From positions 47,736,542-47,800,541 of the forward strand of contig CM055099.1 in the NCBI GenBank assembly GCA_029204225.1: a stretch of DNA of 64,000 nucleotides. The letters run 5' to 3'. The translations under genes were made by a program, and so were the position numbers. Below the pieces are notes generated by a model, which was not told the DNA's origin, did not search any database, and saw nothing but the letters and a program-made list of their open reading frames with translations. Positions 1 through 11,051 of the stretch are shown here, one piece after another (the stretch's first letter is position 1; every line of letters starts with the position of its first letter). This DNA is from Diphasiastrum complanatum. Lineage: Eukaryota; Streptophyta; Lycopodiopsida; Lycopodiales; Lycopodiaceae.

Positions 1-498
1 TGGTAGTCGAGTTTGAGAGAGATTCAAATTTGAACTTTGGGTACATTGAATCTAGACCCAAAAATAGTAGGGTTTACATTTTGGAGGGAAAGTCAAGTGG
101 CCAAATAGGGTTTGGACCTGTTATAAAAGGGTGTAACTCATGGAGAGACACATCTTCTCTCTCCTCTCTCTCATTTCATCACTATACATGGCTCTCTTTG
201 GGTTCTACTACTCATTGTGCACTCTCATGATATTATCTTGCAATTCTATGTGTAGAATGATAATTTATTGTTATTTTTTGTTTCACACGTGTGAAATACA
301 GTAGGAAACTGTAATTGTATGGACATCAACTATATTTTATGTTTTGGTTCATGTTTGATCAGTCTCTCTTTGAGTTTGCATCTCATTTTGTATGTAGATG
401 CTGATTTTTCTACATTGGTAGGATTGTTGGTTTGCTCCTTTTTGTAACCAAAGATCAGGGAGATGGATTGGATCTTAAATGATCTGAAATCCTTCACA
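1..498 (+). repeat. Right part of a copia LTR (left end outside window)
   Basis: The stretch ends in CACA directly before a primer-binding-like TGGTATCAAAGC at 499-510, as a 5' LTR does. It carries a perfect 16-bp palindrome TTTCACACGTGTGAAA at 281-296, also seen in LTRs further right. The gag start that follows resembles the copia elements at 24.6-36.8 kb, so this is inferred to be the same broad group. Confidence 0.7.
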
Positions 499-1175
499 TG
501 GTATCAAAGCTATTTTTTTTTAGGTTATGAAAGGATTATCCACATTTAGCGAGGATTTGGAGGAGTTACCAATGCTAGAGCATGCATGCTATATTGATTT
601 CTACTCAAAAATCAGCATTTTTGCATATGTAGAATTGAGCTTTTGTAGGTCAAAACTCAATATAGGGTTATATGCTTGATCAATTCCGATTTCACACTTG
701 TTTTATTGGAATTAGATGATTTTTGGTGCATCAAGAAAGCCTCTAATGAAGCTACAAGATGATATATCAGGTTTTTAGAAATTGCATGTAGAATTTGAGA
801 TATTCAATTTTTGTGATTTTGTCAAAACCCTAATTTTGATTAGATCTCTAGTTTGTGAGGTTATTGAATTTCATTTGCAATCTTAGGAGGTGGCAAGAAT
901 CATTAGATTGAGGATAGATCATAGATTGATCAAGATTTCACTATTCTATGTGTTGATTTTCTAGTTAGAAGTGCTAGAAGAGATTTGAGAGGTTCCATAC
1001 CTTTTGAGTTCATTTGCTGACATCCAAGAGAGTGCTTTGTGCATTGGAGCAGATTGAAAGAAGATCGGGTCATTGCAACATGGCTACAAGTTTTGGATCT
1101 ATGTTGGAGAGCAATTCACAAATAGGCTTATCTCAATCAGCTATTCTACTTGGAAGGTGAGGATGGAGTCCTTAT
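499..1175 (+). mobile_element. Truncated copia leader and gag start
   Basis: After the PBS-like site comes about 570 nt of untranslated leader. A gag start lies at 1080 (MATSFGSMLESNSQ). About 20 codons in, the frame shifts and continues as RLISISYSTWKVRMESLL in the next frame, matching the gag N-termini at 26013 (ERLISTNYATWIVRMESLL) and 29403 (ERLNKTNYSIWKVRMES). The reading ends exactly where a TGTAG...CTACA LTR begins at 1176, so a second copia inserted into this gag. The gene is dead (frameshift and interruption), and the rest of the element is not found in the window. Confidence 0.7.
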
Positions 1176-2081
1176 TGTAGGAAAAATAGTAATAATTCTT
1201 TCACAACGAACATGATAAAAGTTTGAACTAATCAAACTAATATTAGTGTCTTTAATTGGGTTTGTTTCTAATCTATATACTAATAGAACTGATTGAATAT
1301 GTGTATAGAAATAATATGCGGATTAAGAGACAACTTAAGACAGTTTTAGACAAACGGAAACTATTGATCAAAAATGAATTTATAATTCTGAATCTGAATC
1401 AGTTTACATTTCTTGTTGTCTTATCTCGCTGTTGTGTCTCTGATTGAATGAGTTTGAGATTCACATTAGTGTGAGAGTTTGAGAGTGTGTTACAACGAGT
1501 AGTGCACATGTATTTATATTGTTACAGGACAGGCCTTTTGGCCTTTAAATTCTGTAACAGTAGATTTATTTGTTTATGACGGTTGATATTAAAATAGACG
1601 TTCTGTTTCTAGGATCGAATAATTTTTGTTTGCAAATATTTTGTGACAGTCTGTCTCTTTGTTATAGCCTCGTGTTTTGCAAATTGTTCGCAACACTTGT
1701 CTCTTCGCAATATTTTCGTATTTCGCAAATTGTTCGCGATAGATGACAATCTTTGAGCTTGAAGAAGAATCCAGAATAATCTGCGAATTGTTCGTGACCA
1801 TTTTGCGACAAGTGAGCTTTGAAAAGAAACCAAATTATTTTGCGACAAGATTGTGTTCGTGAATCTTTTGAGCTTTAACAAGAAACCACAAGCTTCTACA
1901 AGAAAATGTTTTGTGAATACTTCGTAGATCTTTTGAGTTGGCTACAAGATAAATTTTGCAAATCCTTCAAGGTTGATCACAAATAGAAATGTTTCAAGTT
2001 CGAGTTCATTTCTCATCCTTTTTCAAATAAACTGTGCACTTTGTTAGTAGAATCAAGATCTATCGGATCATGTGTTCTACA
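1176..2081 (-). repeat. 3' LTR of minus-strand copia
   Basis: A 906-bp LTR bounded by TGTAG (1176) and CTACA (2081), a short inverted terminal repeat. On the minus strand it follows a purine-rich tract (TTTGAGAGGGAGT, just above 2081), which is the polypurine tract expected before a 3' LTR. The interior carries three near-copies of GCAAATTGTTCGC at 1679, 1725 and 1783, perhaps U3 promoter repeats. The matching 5' LTR is not in the window. Confidence 0.8.
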
Positions 2082-4340
2082 ACTCCCTCTCAAAGTGGGC
2101 AGTTGGATTAGCCCCAATCTTCTTCACTGCTTCTTGAACAAAGCTTTACTGAGTGGCTTTGTAAAGATATCAGCTGTCATTTCCTCTGTGGGTATGAAGA
2201 CTGTCTTCAGTATCTTCTTCTCGACTAAGTCCCGAATAACATGATACTTGATAGCTATGTGCTTCATCTTCGAGTGAAATACAAGATCTTTTGTAAGATA
2301 GATTGCTGAAGTGTTATCCATTAACAAGACATAAGGTTCTAAAATAGTATCATCAAATCCTTCCAATATCTGTTTGATCCAGATCAGCTCGTTTGCCATC
2401 TTGGCTACTGCTACATATTCTGCTTCACAAGAAGATTGAGCTACTATTGTTTGCTTCTTGCTTATCCAGAGTATGGTTGTGCTAGATACTAGAGTACAAC
2501 CTCCTAAAATACTCTTGTTATCATCCTTCATGGATGCCCAACTTTCATCACTATAAGATTTGATATGAAATCTAGCTTCCTTCGAATAACATAGTCCATA
2601 GTCTTTCGTTTCTCGGAGATATTGTAGTACTCTTTTCGCCAACTTCCAATGCAACGATCCTGGGTTCTAATTATATTGGCTCAGTCTGTATATTACAAAC
2701 GCTATATTAGGTCTGGTGTTGTCTGCTAGATATAACAATGATCCAATCAGCCTACGATAGGGAATTTTGGCCATTTGCTTCTCTTCCTCTAGAGTCTGCA
2801 GACAATTTGCCTTGTTCAATATTGTTCTAGGTATCATGGGAGTATGCACACCTTTGTATTTGAGCATGTTGAAGTCTTCAATGATCTTTTGAGTGTACTT
2901 TTGTTGGTGAAGATACAACTTACCACCTTCGAAGTCTCTCATGATCTGCAAGCCTAGATATATTTTAGCTTCTCCTAGGTCAACAATCTCAAATATTTTA
3001 GAAATGTCTCTTTTGACATATGAAATCAACTTATCTCTTCTTGAGAAGATAAGCGTGTCATCAACATAGACATCTAGAATGGTTATTTCATTTTGGACAT
3101 GCTTGATATAGACATTTGATTCAGCAAATAGAGGTTTGAAGCCTAAGGAACGTAGTGCTTTGCCTTCTTTTTATACCATTGTCTTGTTGCTTGTTTCAGA
3201 CCATAAATGCTTTTATTCATGTGACATCCATATTCTGGTTATTCTTGGCTTGCAAAACCAACTCATTGGTTCATAAATAAGTCTTCTTCCAATTATGCAT
3301 GCAAGAAAGCAGTCTTCTCATCCACAATATGGATTTTTAGATCATGAGCCACTACATACGCGAATAACAAGCGAATTGATGTATGTTTGACTACCGGTGA
3401 GAAAGTATCAGTGTAGTATGAAAATCCTTTAGCAACTACCTTGCTTTGTATCTGATGTTTTTTCCATCAGGATCTGTTTTGATCTTGTAGATCCACTTGC
3501 ATTTGATTGTTTTTCTTCCATCAAGAACAGGTGCAAGTGTCCATACATTGTTCTTATACATGAATGACATTTTGTCCTCCATTGCTTGAATCCAGCGATC
3601 TTTATCTAGTCCATCAATAGCTTCCTCAAATGTCTGAGGTTCGTTTGAGAAACCACAAAATTCGATGGCTGTATTAAAAATATCCTGACCATATCTTTCT
3701 GGTGGTTTTCGTTGTCTATTAGATCTTTTCACAGGTGGTTTCGAATACAATTCTGTAGGTTTTGAGTTTCGACTCTGATTCGACCTTGTCTGCTGGAATT
3801 CGAGTCTGTCAGGTATTCGATCTTGACCTCCCTCTGAATTTGGTAATTCTCTTTGATCTTCTGCTTGTTTTACTTCTGTCGTCGTTGAAGCTCATAATAG
3901 TTTTTGAGAATTTCATAGCCGACTAGATCACTGTCTGCTATGTATTTCGACTCATCAAATTTAACATCTCGAACAACCTTTATCTTGCCAGTTTCGGGTA
4001 CATAGACACTATTATATGACAAATGTAACTCGAATCCTTGTTTTGTCTTTTCACTGAGTTTCTTTCTCAACTTGTCTGGAATGTGCATATAGACTACACA
4101 TTCGAATGTCTGAACATGTGCAAGATTTGGCTTCGACCTCTATCATATCTCATGAGGAGTTTTATCTGATATTCGAGATTTTAGAATACAATTCTGAAGA
4201 TAGTTCAATGTAGCCATTGCTTCTGCCCACAAATGTTTTGGTGCTTTTGCATGATCCATCATACATCTGTAGCTTTCATAAGTGTACGATTCCTTTGTTG
4301 GAAATGTACTCACCTCCATGATTTGTGTGAATTTGCTTCA
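2082..4340 (-). pseudogene. Decayed copia pol (integrase to RNase H)
   Basis: Read on the minus strand: end of the integrase core (HGGEYISN near 4290); integrase to RT linker (APKHLWAEAMATLNY near 4230, and 4088-3870); RT N-terminus (KTIKCKWIYKIKTDPDG, 3750-3436); RT C-terminus (VDLGEAKIYLGLQIMRD, GVHTPM, LIGSLLYLADNTRPNIAF, 3029-2667); RNase H (SYSDESWASMKDDNKS, AQSSCEAEYVAVAKMANE, MDNTSAIYLTKD, ADIFTKPLSKALF, 2654-2124). Stops and frameshifts separate the pieces. Gag, protease and the first half of integrase are missing: the copy ends near 4340, where plus-strand gypsy sequence begins. RNase H is the best-preserved part. The family is clearly Ty1/copia by the order IN-RT-RH; no finer lineage is claimed. 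Confidence 0.85.
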
Positions 4341-4344
4341 ACTT

Positions 4345-5510
4345 ATTGCCTGTCTACTTCTCAGCCCAATTCATATACTCAAAGTCTTGGACTTTCTCGA
4401 ATCCCCCCAATCCTATATTTTCCTATTGGGAAGACCGTGGCTTAGAACATCACAAGCGCTTCACGACTGGGGACAGAATCATATCATCTTGCAAGATCAC
4501 AATTCTACAATGAATATTGATCATGATACCTGGGTTACGAAACCAACCGACCAACGAGCCATGGCCGCTAGCTCTGCCACAACAAACTACTTTAATGAGT
4601 AATTAGAGGATAGACATCATTGGAAGAGAATTGTCATAAATGACAATTCGCAAAGTGATGTAGTAGCCACGGTGGATTGTTTGCAATTCGATGTCACATC
4701 TACTGAACAATCGTCGAGGCGAAGGTCTGTCGTAGACACCTTCTCCAATAAAGATGATATTCCTTTGAAGAGACGTGATGAACACACAAAGGAATCAAGC
4801 GAAGGCCCTCAAAATTTTGTATCTCTCTTTATGATGAGCCTAGAGGCTATACCCCATGAACCACTACAAGGAATCTACAATGAAACTGAGATTGAAGTTC
4901 TTCAGGTGTTTACCCTAGAGGAAGGTCGAGAATACGAGGATGAAGATTTCTTATGTTACGTCGATCTACATCGTTTCAAAATTGCCTCAATATCCCGAAG
5001 GACCAAATCCATAAAAGCTGCTAGTGAACAAAGATCCCATCGAAATAGCAGAACCTCTTAGGGCAATGTTGTGGTGTCAAAAAAATCCACGTCTAGTGTC
5101 CCACTCACGATGAACGATCTTCTGAGAGAATGCATAGACTAGGACCTAGTCGAGGACGAATTTTCTATACAAGCTACTACACTTTGGGACAATAGCATCA
5201 AGATGGTGAAAGACCCAACCGCCGAACATCGATTGAACTCACCGAGGTGTGCAAAGGAAAAAGAGCCTATCACTTTGGATCTCCCATCCAAAAGCTCTCC
5301 ACCACCATAGCATAGTTGAGTCCTGAAGCATCTAAGAGTGTGAAGAAGCTTAAGAAGGCCTTGAAAAGAATGGGACTTAACGAAGATAAGCAGACCACCA
5401 GCCCGCCCCTAGAATGCAAGCCTCTCTACAAGGCTAAAACGTACGAGTGGAAGGCTAAGAGTGACAAACGAGGTTTGTATGGATATGGAATTATACAGTC
5501 CAAAAGATAG
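4345..5510 (+). pseudogene. Gypsy protease end and protease-RT spacer (remnant)
   Basis: Open stretches at 4345-4602, 4672-5061 and 5316-5510 are separated by stops (for example TAG at 5059 and 5308). The first has the LLGRPWL motif that follows the retropepsin active site in plant gypsy polyproteins. The second is acidic (TLEEGREYEDEDF) and the third basic (KSVKKLKKALKRMGLNED). All look like the linker between protease and RT, not a known host protein. The frame is broken, so this is not a working gene. Confidence 0.6.
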
Positions 5511-5514
5511 GGGG

Positions 5515-6800
5515 TTACTAAGGCTTTCTTAAGTTTATGAAATGCCTCAGTGGCTTCAGTTGTCCATTCGAGTTCGATGACCATTTGGTATATCAAACGG
5601 GCTAGCTTGGTGAAGTTCAAGACAAACCTTCAATAATAATTCAATGTCCCATAAAGATATGTACTTCGCGTATAGTTCCAGGTTCAGGAAAATCGAGAAT
5701 TATGCGAATTTTGTCAACATCGATGGCGATATAATGCCTTGAAACAATATGGCCTAGCATTATGTTGTGCATGACAAAAAATTGGCATTTGGCCTGGTTT
5801 AGAGATATGTCGAATAATTGACATTGTATGAACACCTTTTCCAAGTAGAATAAATGCTTGGCTCGAGAGGAGTGAACACACAAGTCGTCCATAAAGATTT
5901 CAAGGAACTTTTGTAAGAAGTCCTTGAAAGCATAGCCCATCACTCGTTGGAAGGTGTTAGGAGCGTTGCACAATCCAAATGACATCACTTTGTACGCATA
6001 TGTTCCCCAGTCAATGGATAATGCAATTTTCTGCTGGTCTTCTGGGGCTGTTTGCACTTGATTATAGCCACTAAACCCATCTAAAAAGATAAAGGCTTTT
6101 GCTTCGGCTATCCTCTCTAAACCATTTTTCATTAAGGGTAGAGAAAAATGGTCCTTGCTGGTAAGGGCATTGAGCTTCTTGTAGTCCACACAGATTCAAA
6201 CTTCTCCATTCTTCTTAGGCACCACCACAATCAACAATACCCAGTCTGTGTGTTCCATCTCATAGATGCTACATCGAAAAGCTTCATCAATTATTCTTGA
6301 ATCAGCTGGGCATAGTGCAGATTAGACCGATATGGCCTATTAATAGTGGGCTTTGACCATCAACCAAAGGAATGGTGTGAACCACTACATCTGGTGATAT
6401 GGCCTTTAGCTCAACATAATTCCATGCTAGACAGTTGCAGTATTTGCGAAGAAGTTCATCTCCTTCTACATCTTCTCCGACAAACACTATGCGACTATCG
6501 TCTCCCTCTTCCACTAGATCTATCTCTTTAGTACGGGTAGGACCTTCGTAAACGTTGGCCCCTTGGGAGAGTTCTCTGTTGGTTCTCTCTTGGCTCTGGG
6601 CATGACAAATACCACTTCATCCATTTCGTAATCCTTAAAGTATTGTGGTACGTCATGCACAATCTTGGGCTCTTCAACGACGTCTTGCCAGATTTTTTTT
6701 TGCACTTGGTGGGAGGTCATTATCTCTATCCCATAGGGAGTATTCTGACACAACCTTAGAAGTACAAGAAGGATTATCCGATCTACTTCATTAGTAGTCA
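5515..6800 (-). pseudogene. Gypsy reverse transcriptase block, inverted segment
   Basis: On the minus strand 6800-6300 reads as the pre-RT spacer (EVVFVMPRAKREPTEN; LLRKYCNCLAWNYVELKAI, which resembles the FAW motif before gypsy RT). RT follows at 6189-5641: YKKLNALTSKDHFSLP, FLDGFSGYNQV, PEDQQKIALSIDWGTYAYKVMSFGLCNAPNTFQRVM, and the catalytic box as FMDDLCVHS. The connection domain ends near 5515 (EWTTEATEAFHKLKKAL). A stop in front of YKKLN and others break the frame. RT remains recognisable throughout, so decay is moderate. Confidence 0.85.
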
Positions 6801-7176
6801 GCTGATTCCTACAGAGATGAACTATATGACCACTAAACAAGAAGCGCTAGCAATGGTGTATAGCGTGAAGAAATTCTGCCACTACCTTCTAGCCAATCTC
6901 TTTGTTTTCTTTATAGATCATCAGGCCCTACTATATTTGGTAAATAGACCATGCACGATCAGACGAATCTCTAGATGGCTGCTACTTCTTCAAGAGTTTG
7001 ACTTCAAAATAGTCATTCGCAAGGATAAGCAACACTATCTAGTTGATCATCTCGCACGGATTCGCAATGTTCCTAAGAGTAGAGGGGTAGACGACGAACT
7101 CCCTCCCACGATGCAATGGACAAGCCGAGTCATCAAACGAAGATTCTCTGTGGTATTATCACGAAGATGGTAAAAG
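6800..7176 (+). pseudogene. Gypsy RNase H domain (remnant)
   Basis: Plus strand: EMNYMTTKQEALAMVYSVKKF, then FFIDHQALLYLVNRP and RISRWLLLLQEFDF, the RNase H / TH-domain signature of Ty3/gypsy (YTTTEKEALAMVYA, TDHAALKYLL and RLxRWxLxLQEFDF types). Next comes KDKQHYLVDHLARI, matching the usual NxxADALSR-type end. It continues functionally from the minus-strand connection domain near 5515, not from its own left flank, which is the evidence for the inversion. Confidence 0.85.
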
Positions 7177-7466
7177 CATTAGGCTCATATTCGTAACACA
7201 AACTTCACGCAACTTTATGACAATTCAGAACCACCTTCAAGGTGAGTACTTGACAAACTCCATTTCAGATGGTGTATGGATAGGAAGCCGTAATGTCTAC
7301 TGAATTTGTTATTCCAATTCTGAGAGTCGCCATCTCCAAATGCTTAAGTACAAAGGGATCTACTCAGAGGAGGCTTCGGAATCTTCTCCAACTCTACAAA
7401 ACTCGCTTCCTAGTGTTTCTCGCCCTAGCTGTAGAGAGACGGTGAAAGAAAGTCTGGCCTGATCTC

Positions 7467-7556
7467 ATTAAGGGAGAATTGGCCCTATTGTACAAAGCCA
7501 AGGCACACAAAGACAAGCTCAAGTTTCTAGGAAAAGGACCATATAAGGTAGTATAA
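7467..7556 (+). pseudogene. Gypsy integrase C-terminal GPY/F fragment
   Basis: A 29-codon stretch ending in TAA reads GELALLYKAKAHKDKLKF then LGKGPYKVV. The G-x-GPY-x-V pattern is the GPY/F module at the C-terminus of gypsy integrases. The HHCC and DDE parts are not seen between 7176 and 7467, so most of integrase is deleted or unrecognisable. Confidence 0.55.
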
Positions 7557-7559
7557 ATC

Positions 7560-8376
7560 TGATGTGTTCTTTTCACACGTGTGAGGACATCCCAAACAAT
7601 GTGAATGATCTTCTAACGTGTATGTGATTGCACATAGATCTAGCACCAACAAGATAGAATCAATGTAGCTTGACATTCTAAGACAAGAGCACATAAAACA
7701 TGCATGAGTCATTCACCATTCATCAAATACATTGAGAGGCAACTTGTGATGAAAAAACTAAGTAAAAAAGTGGCTTGCTCTCGGGTAGAGAGAGAATACA
7801 GGATGTAGCTCTCGTGTAGACAGAGAGAGCGTATGGAAAAAACTCTATGTGTAGAATCAAGATCTCTCCAAAAAATTCAATGTAGAATGAGCTCTCTATC
7901 ACTCTCTCATAATAGCTCAAGATCCAAGATGTGTGGCAATGGTGCTTAATGATTGGACCTCTCTAGAATCACCTCTTACTTTGATTGGACCACTTACATG
8001 CCACGTCTTACATTGAATATTGGACCATTTTGGTGCATTCTTCACTATAATTGGTCCATATTGACAAATTATAAGATTATGAGGTGCAATTTCACTAGCC
8101 CTCTACCATCAAGACAAGTGTAAGCAACCTACACTATCATGATCTAATCCAGGTCTAAATTTGGCCTAATCACTTAATTACGAGTGTACAATGAGTGGTT
8201 TTGATAGAGGACCACCCCCAAAGCTCAAAATTAAGGTCTATTGACTATTGAAACTCATCATAAATAAACTAAAGTGATTATGCCCACCCTCCACACATGG
8301 GAACATGATTTACACATGTGTGGAATCAATATGTACATAAAATTGCAAAATAATCAAGCTAGATTTAATCTTCACA
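7560..8376 (-). repeat. 3' LTR of a minus-strand copia
   Basis: The upper end is exact: CTTCACA (to 8376) next to CTCCTCAAAAA, which on the minus strand reads as polypurine tract TTTTTGAGGAG followed by TGTGAAG. The lower end is near 7560 (TGATGTGTTC). It carries TTTCACACGTGTGAG at 7571-7585. A diverged copy lies at about 45897-46645. The sequence is about 0.8 kb with no coding content. Confidence 0.65.
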
Positions 8377-8408
8377 CTCCTCAAAAACTAGTTTGATGAG
8401 ATACTAGA

Positions 8409-8500
8409 TCAAACAAAAGATTTAAGATACTTCTTGAGTGGATCCTTTGGTATGAATATGATGTGAAAACCAGCCAATGAACCCTTCATAGCAGCAAATT
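8409..8500 (-). pseudogene. C-terminal tail of copia pol
   Basis: On the minus strand the last codons read FIPKDPLKKYLKSFV followed by TGA at 8411-8409, just upstream of the polypurine tract. This matches the pol C-terminus of related copia elements (LTKALPKDPFVKL at about 35970-36010). Nothing further upstream on this strand is recognisable as RNase H, so only the tail survives. Confidence 0.5.
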
Positions 8501-9709
8501 CACCAAATTCATGAAAGAATTCTTTTCGTGGAAATCCATTGCCCAACTCCTTTTATGTGCATTCCACCAATTTGACATCATTTCCTTTTGTTCCCTCCAT
8601 GCTTGAAGAAGATCTTGGGCTTGAAAGCTCCACTTCCTTGAAAATAGCTACACCATAATGAGGGAAATCCGGGCCTCCATGATGTTGATATTGATTGAGG
8701 CACACACTTATGATGCTAGAAAATTCTCAAAATACGTACACAAAACCATTGTGGTCCTATGAGATGCAGTCATATCTCCCATTCACAACACAATGCACAT
8801 CAGTTTCTTTAAACTATACCAAATGGATTTGAGAAAATGTATGCCTTGGTACTGTGTTGGTCACACTCAGTGGAAGGAAAAGACTCAAGACTCAGTCACC
8901 AAGGCTAAGAGAGAACCGTCATTTGGAAATTTGTGGGTGGCCCATTCTCCAATGAAACTTTGCTATTAAGGTTATGGCCTTTGAAGAGAAAGGCAGACCC
9001 TTAGGTGTTGAAGTCCGAGGTCCGTGGAAGAAACATAAGCAGGCCCATGCACATCTGTCCTCTGATCGCTACTCGCTTCTCTGGTTGTGAATGTATCTGG
9101 CTCATGTCCTACTGTTGGTCGCGATTATGTCTCCCTCACACCCTGTTTTTGGCTCGTGGAGCTAGGTAGGGCGTGCTAATGCGGCCACTTCATCGCTTCT
9201 GGCCATGATTTTGAAATGCGCATGTCCACAGTAGATGCAGTATGCGTTTCTCGGACCGTTGGCTTACTGATTTTGATCACAGATGAAGTGTTGGACAGAC
9301 ACATGGGTGTTCAATAAGGATGATCCGCTGTCTGTTATAGCGGCTACCTCTCTTTCCTTTTTTCACCTTTGTTTTTCATTCATAGAACCTGCTCTCTCAA
9401 ATGTGGAGTATCAACATCCTCAATGGTAGATGTATACTTCTTGTGATTGAAGTTACTTTGAATCTATTGACTGACAGGTGCATTTACAGCTGCTTTATCT
9501 CAAGGCATTCATCTAGAGTGAGGAACTAGTAGCTTCCAGTCATCTTATTCCTTGGATTCTCCATGATTCTTATGATGAATGCTTTGGTTTTTAGGAGAGG
9601 TGGGGATCCATTTCTAATTTCACTTCAACATAGAAACCCTCACACCAGAACATACTTGGGGAAGATAACCATTCTAGATTCAAAGGGGAGAGTGGAGGAT
9701 TACTACCTC
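8501..9709. other. Unassigned non-coding stretch between LTR elements
   Basis: About 1.2 kb with no open frame of note, no LTR ends and no recognisable protein remnant on either strand. It lies between the 3' end of a minus-strand copia and an LTR-like repeat that starts at 9710. It could be decayed internal sequence of the copia on its left, but nothing in it proves that. Confidence 0.4.
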
Positions 9710-11051
9710 TGCTCAATAGTGGGACAAGATACAAGCTAGTATAGGACCATTCTCATAGCAGGTTTAGCACCTTCTAAAACATAAGAAGTCACAACAGAAT
9801 GGTCTGAGGGCAGCAATCAACCATTCCATCAGGGAGATAGAAGAAACAATTAATAGTCGAAGAGGTAGCTACCATAAACAGGCTCAATACATTTTTGAGA
9901 ACCAAAGGTGAGCTCAAGATCATATGCTTTTGAGTAAGACTCAGGCTTAGTAGGGCTTCATGAGAGAGAAAATTGCTATTATAGATCTGACATTAGATTG
10001 AAAACACACTATGAAGCATTGTAGAGATGTAAAACAACAACTCCCTCCCTTATGAGCAGAACATACAGATACCTTCAGCCAGCCAATATGAGACACCATT
10101 TTTAACCAGAAGCTTCAGCTTCCATAGTAGATTCATAGTAAGATAATGAAGCTATAATGAATCAATTGACGCTGTTCAGCCTGGGAAAATAGAGCATACA
10201 GAATAGAAACTCATAATCTTCACAAAAACTCATCCTTCTCATGCAGCACGTCTCCTCCTTTTATGGAGTTGAGGCCCACCTCCCCTTTCAAATTGCCATT
10301 TTGCCTTTTCTTCCATCCTTTCATAGCTTTGCAGAAGGCATTAAGTGTGATTTGATCTTTAAGCCCATGTGGTTAAAAAAAAACCTCATGCTTAATTGTA
10401 TTTGGCCTTTTGGGATCTTTGTGTATCAAATCTCCCAATCATAAAAAACTGTTCTTCTTTCTTTTGTATTAATTGCTTGTCTCCTTTTGCACAAGAATTG
10501 GCCTCTTAAATGGTGCTAGTTATTTCCCAACCCTTTCTTCCCCTGGATTGTTGCTCAACTTATTGAGTTAGCCCCCTTTGGCATTAATTGTTGATTTGGC
10601 CTTTTCACCATGTGGCTATTAGAATGCTTCATGGCTATTTCCTTTAACCCTTAGCCACTTGGTCATGTGGTCTAAAACCATCCTTCCTTTCCCTTGATAT
10701 TGGCCCTTGGTTGTTGTCACATTTTGTGGACCCTTTTTGCTTGCTTTTGGATTTTTCATCTCATCATTCGGCAATTGTGGTGACTGAGCCCTCTCTTCCT
10801 ACTGAGCAGCAACCTGAAACACAATACTTCGCATAAGCGGGCCAATTCTAAGGCCGTAAAATATTTTATGGGCCAATTCTAAGGCCTCAAAATTCTTTCT
10901 AGCCACATTTTGGACGGGCTGGGACCCTTAACTATAGGCAACTTTGTGCCGATTTTACTATTAATATCCGGGTTTTACATGTCGATTTTATAAAATTGTG
11001 AAAATCACTCTGCAAATAGCCCGATTTTTCGTGCAAAAATATCGGCTAATA
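9710..11051 (-). repeat. 1.34 kb LTR-like repeat, lower copy
   Basis: It aligns almost throughout with 13831-15186, from GCTCAATAGTGGGACAAG to the GGCTAATA / GGCTAACA end. The main differences are scattered substitutions and a roughly 70-bp absence in this copy near 10850, where GTTTTATATTAGTAAAAAG of the upper copy (minus-strand TATA region) is lacking. It has no coding capacity. Confidence 0.75.

Larger units (their letters stand above)
4345..7556. mobile_element. Degenerate gypsy polyprotein with internal inversion
   Basis: Plus-strand pieces run from the end of an aspartic protease-like domain (FLLGRPWLRTSQALHDW near 4410) through an acidic spacer (4672-5510). The minus strand then carries the pre-RT spacer and RT (about 6800 down to 5515). 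The plus strand resumes with RNase H (6817-7173) and an integrase C-terminal GPY/F-like motif (KFLGKGPYKVV, ending at 7556). The fixed gypsy order PR-RT-RH-IN makes a single element with an inverted middle the simplest reading. No LTRs were recognised at either end, and most of integrase is absent. Confidence 0.7.
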
